Source of the DNA: Glycomyces paridis
GTDB taxonomy: Bacteria > Actinomycetota > Actinomycetes > Mycobacteriales > Micromonosporaceae
Reading direction: 5' to 3'
Length of the DNA: 64,000 nt
Assembly (NCBI RefSeq): GCF_004912155.1
Contig: NZ_STGX01000021.1
Span: 48,356 to 112,355, forward strand
Under the pieces are notes generated by a model. The model was not told the origin of the DNA and made no database searches. It saw only the letters and a list, made by a program, of their open reading frames with translations. Position numbers and translations under genes: made by a program. Below, one piece after another: positions 63,534 through 64,000 of this stretch (position 1 is its first letter; every line of letters starts with the position of its first letter).

Positions 63534-64000
63534 GGGAAACCTCTTCTCCTGGGGAGGGATTGGACAGTCCCGCTTCAGTCAAAAGACGGCGGCGATGAGG
63601 GGTGGTGTGGCGTGGGGCGGGTTGGTCGGGGCCGGGTTCGTGTGGGTGGCGGCTGTCTTCGCCACATCCGCGCGCCCTGGTCGTCGTAGAGGCCGTGTCC
63701 GCGTGGGTGGCAGAGGAGCGCGGCGAGCGGGCGACCCGATTGGGGTTCGCGGGCGTGCCGGGGCTGGAGTTCGACCCGGGGCCGGGGCCGGTCCGCGGCC
63801 GGGGTTCGGTCGGCCTCCGTATCCGCCCGGTCGCTCCCGCTCTGCCCGCCTCCGCATCCGCCGTTGTCACCGCCCCGTGCTCCTGTGCCACGCGCTGCGT
63901 CATTGTCGTTTCCGTTGCGGCGCTGTGGGAGTGGCGGCGAACGTGAGCGTCTTGTCATCGTGTGGGTGATGACGATGGTCTTGCTGGGTGTCATGATTGA
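63534..64000. other. Stretch without a supported gene at the window end
   Basis: 467 bases. Long open frames exist on both strands, but their products are Arg/Pro-rich or Val/Gly-rich with no domain, as expected by chance at this GC content. A frame on the minus strand from an ATG near 63994 is the longest (139 codons) and is possible but not supported. Confidence 0.45.

Noticed and set aside
63575..63994. 139-codon frame on the minus strand at the window end
   Set aside because: Arg/Pro-rich translation without a domain, and competing long frames on both strands; this is typical of non-coding GC-rich DNA. I left it as possible but unsupported.

Overview
The window is 64 kb of very GC-rich DNA with dense, often overlapping genes, many GTG or TTG starts, and gene families typical of mycelial Actinomycetota: a helix-turn-helix/DUF5753 regulator paired with a DUF397 protein, an EACC1 protein, an NarL-type two-component pair, ROK and LacI sugar regulators, and Tat and lipoprotein exporters. 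I cannot fix the genus from sequence alone; a Glycomyces- or Streptomyces-like soil actinomycete fits. I saw no rRNA, tRNA, CRISPR array, transposase or phage gene. Only one clear pseudogene is present.

Left part (1-25 kb): mixed housekeeping and stress genes. It begins with a drug-type ABC exporter (permease cut by the window edge) and an orphan EACC1 protein. Next come several regulator/enzyme pairs that face each other across clear operators: TetR with a short-chain dehydrogenase, a GntR-TetR fusion with a FAD monooxygenase, and MarR with a quinone-oxidoreductase-like enzyme behind three near-identical palindromes. A secreted trypsin-like protease, a proline-biosynthesis reductase with a Ser/Gly-rich tail, two GNAT acetyltransferases, and an operon joining a membrane-bound solute-binding/vWA protein to a second Tat-exported binding protein follow. 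This part ends with a histidine kinase/response regulator pair and a 949-residue TPR protein.

Middle part (25-32 kb): two secreted pectin/arabinan-active enzymes (GH43 with an arabinose-binding AbfB domain, and a ricin-lectin pectate lyase) share an upstream motif. They are followed by a lower-GC patch with the XRE/DUF397 pair and several unrecognised small proteins. Two of these are joined by three tandem 37-38 bp repeats that create a chain of overlapping start-stop mini-ORFs.

Right part (32-62 kb): a large hemicellulose utilisation locus. One operon encodes an alpha-galactosidase, an AGE-family sugar isomerase and a PfkB sugar kinase; next to it lie a beta-mannosidase and a six-gene operon for a peptide-type ABC importer plus a GH42 beta-galactosidase, divergent from a ROK regulator and a second alpha-galactosidase. 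Read together they form a plausible route for galactomannan oligosaccharides: import, removal of galactose, release of mannose, isomerisation to fructose and phosphorylation. A second ROK regulator, a zinc alcohol dehydrogenase, a CUT1-type ABC importer with a GH2 glycosidase under a divergent LacI repressor, and a multidomain, LPXTG-bearing GH10 xylanase complete it. The window closes with an azoreductase divergent from a TetR regulator.
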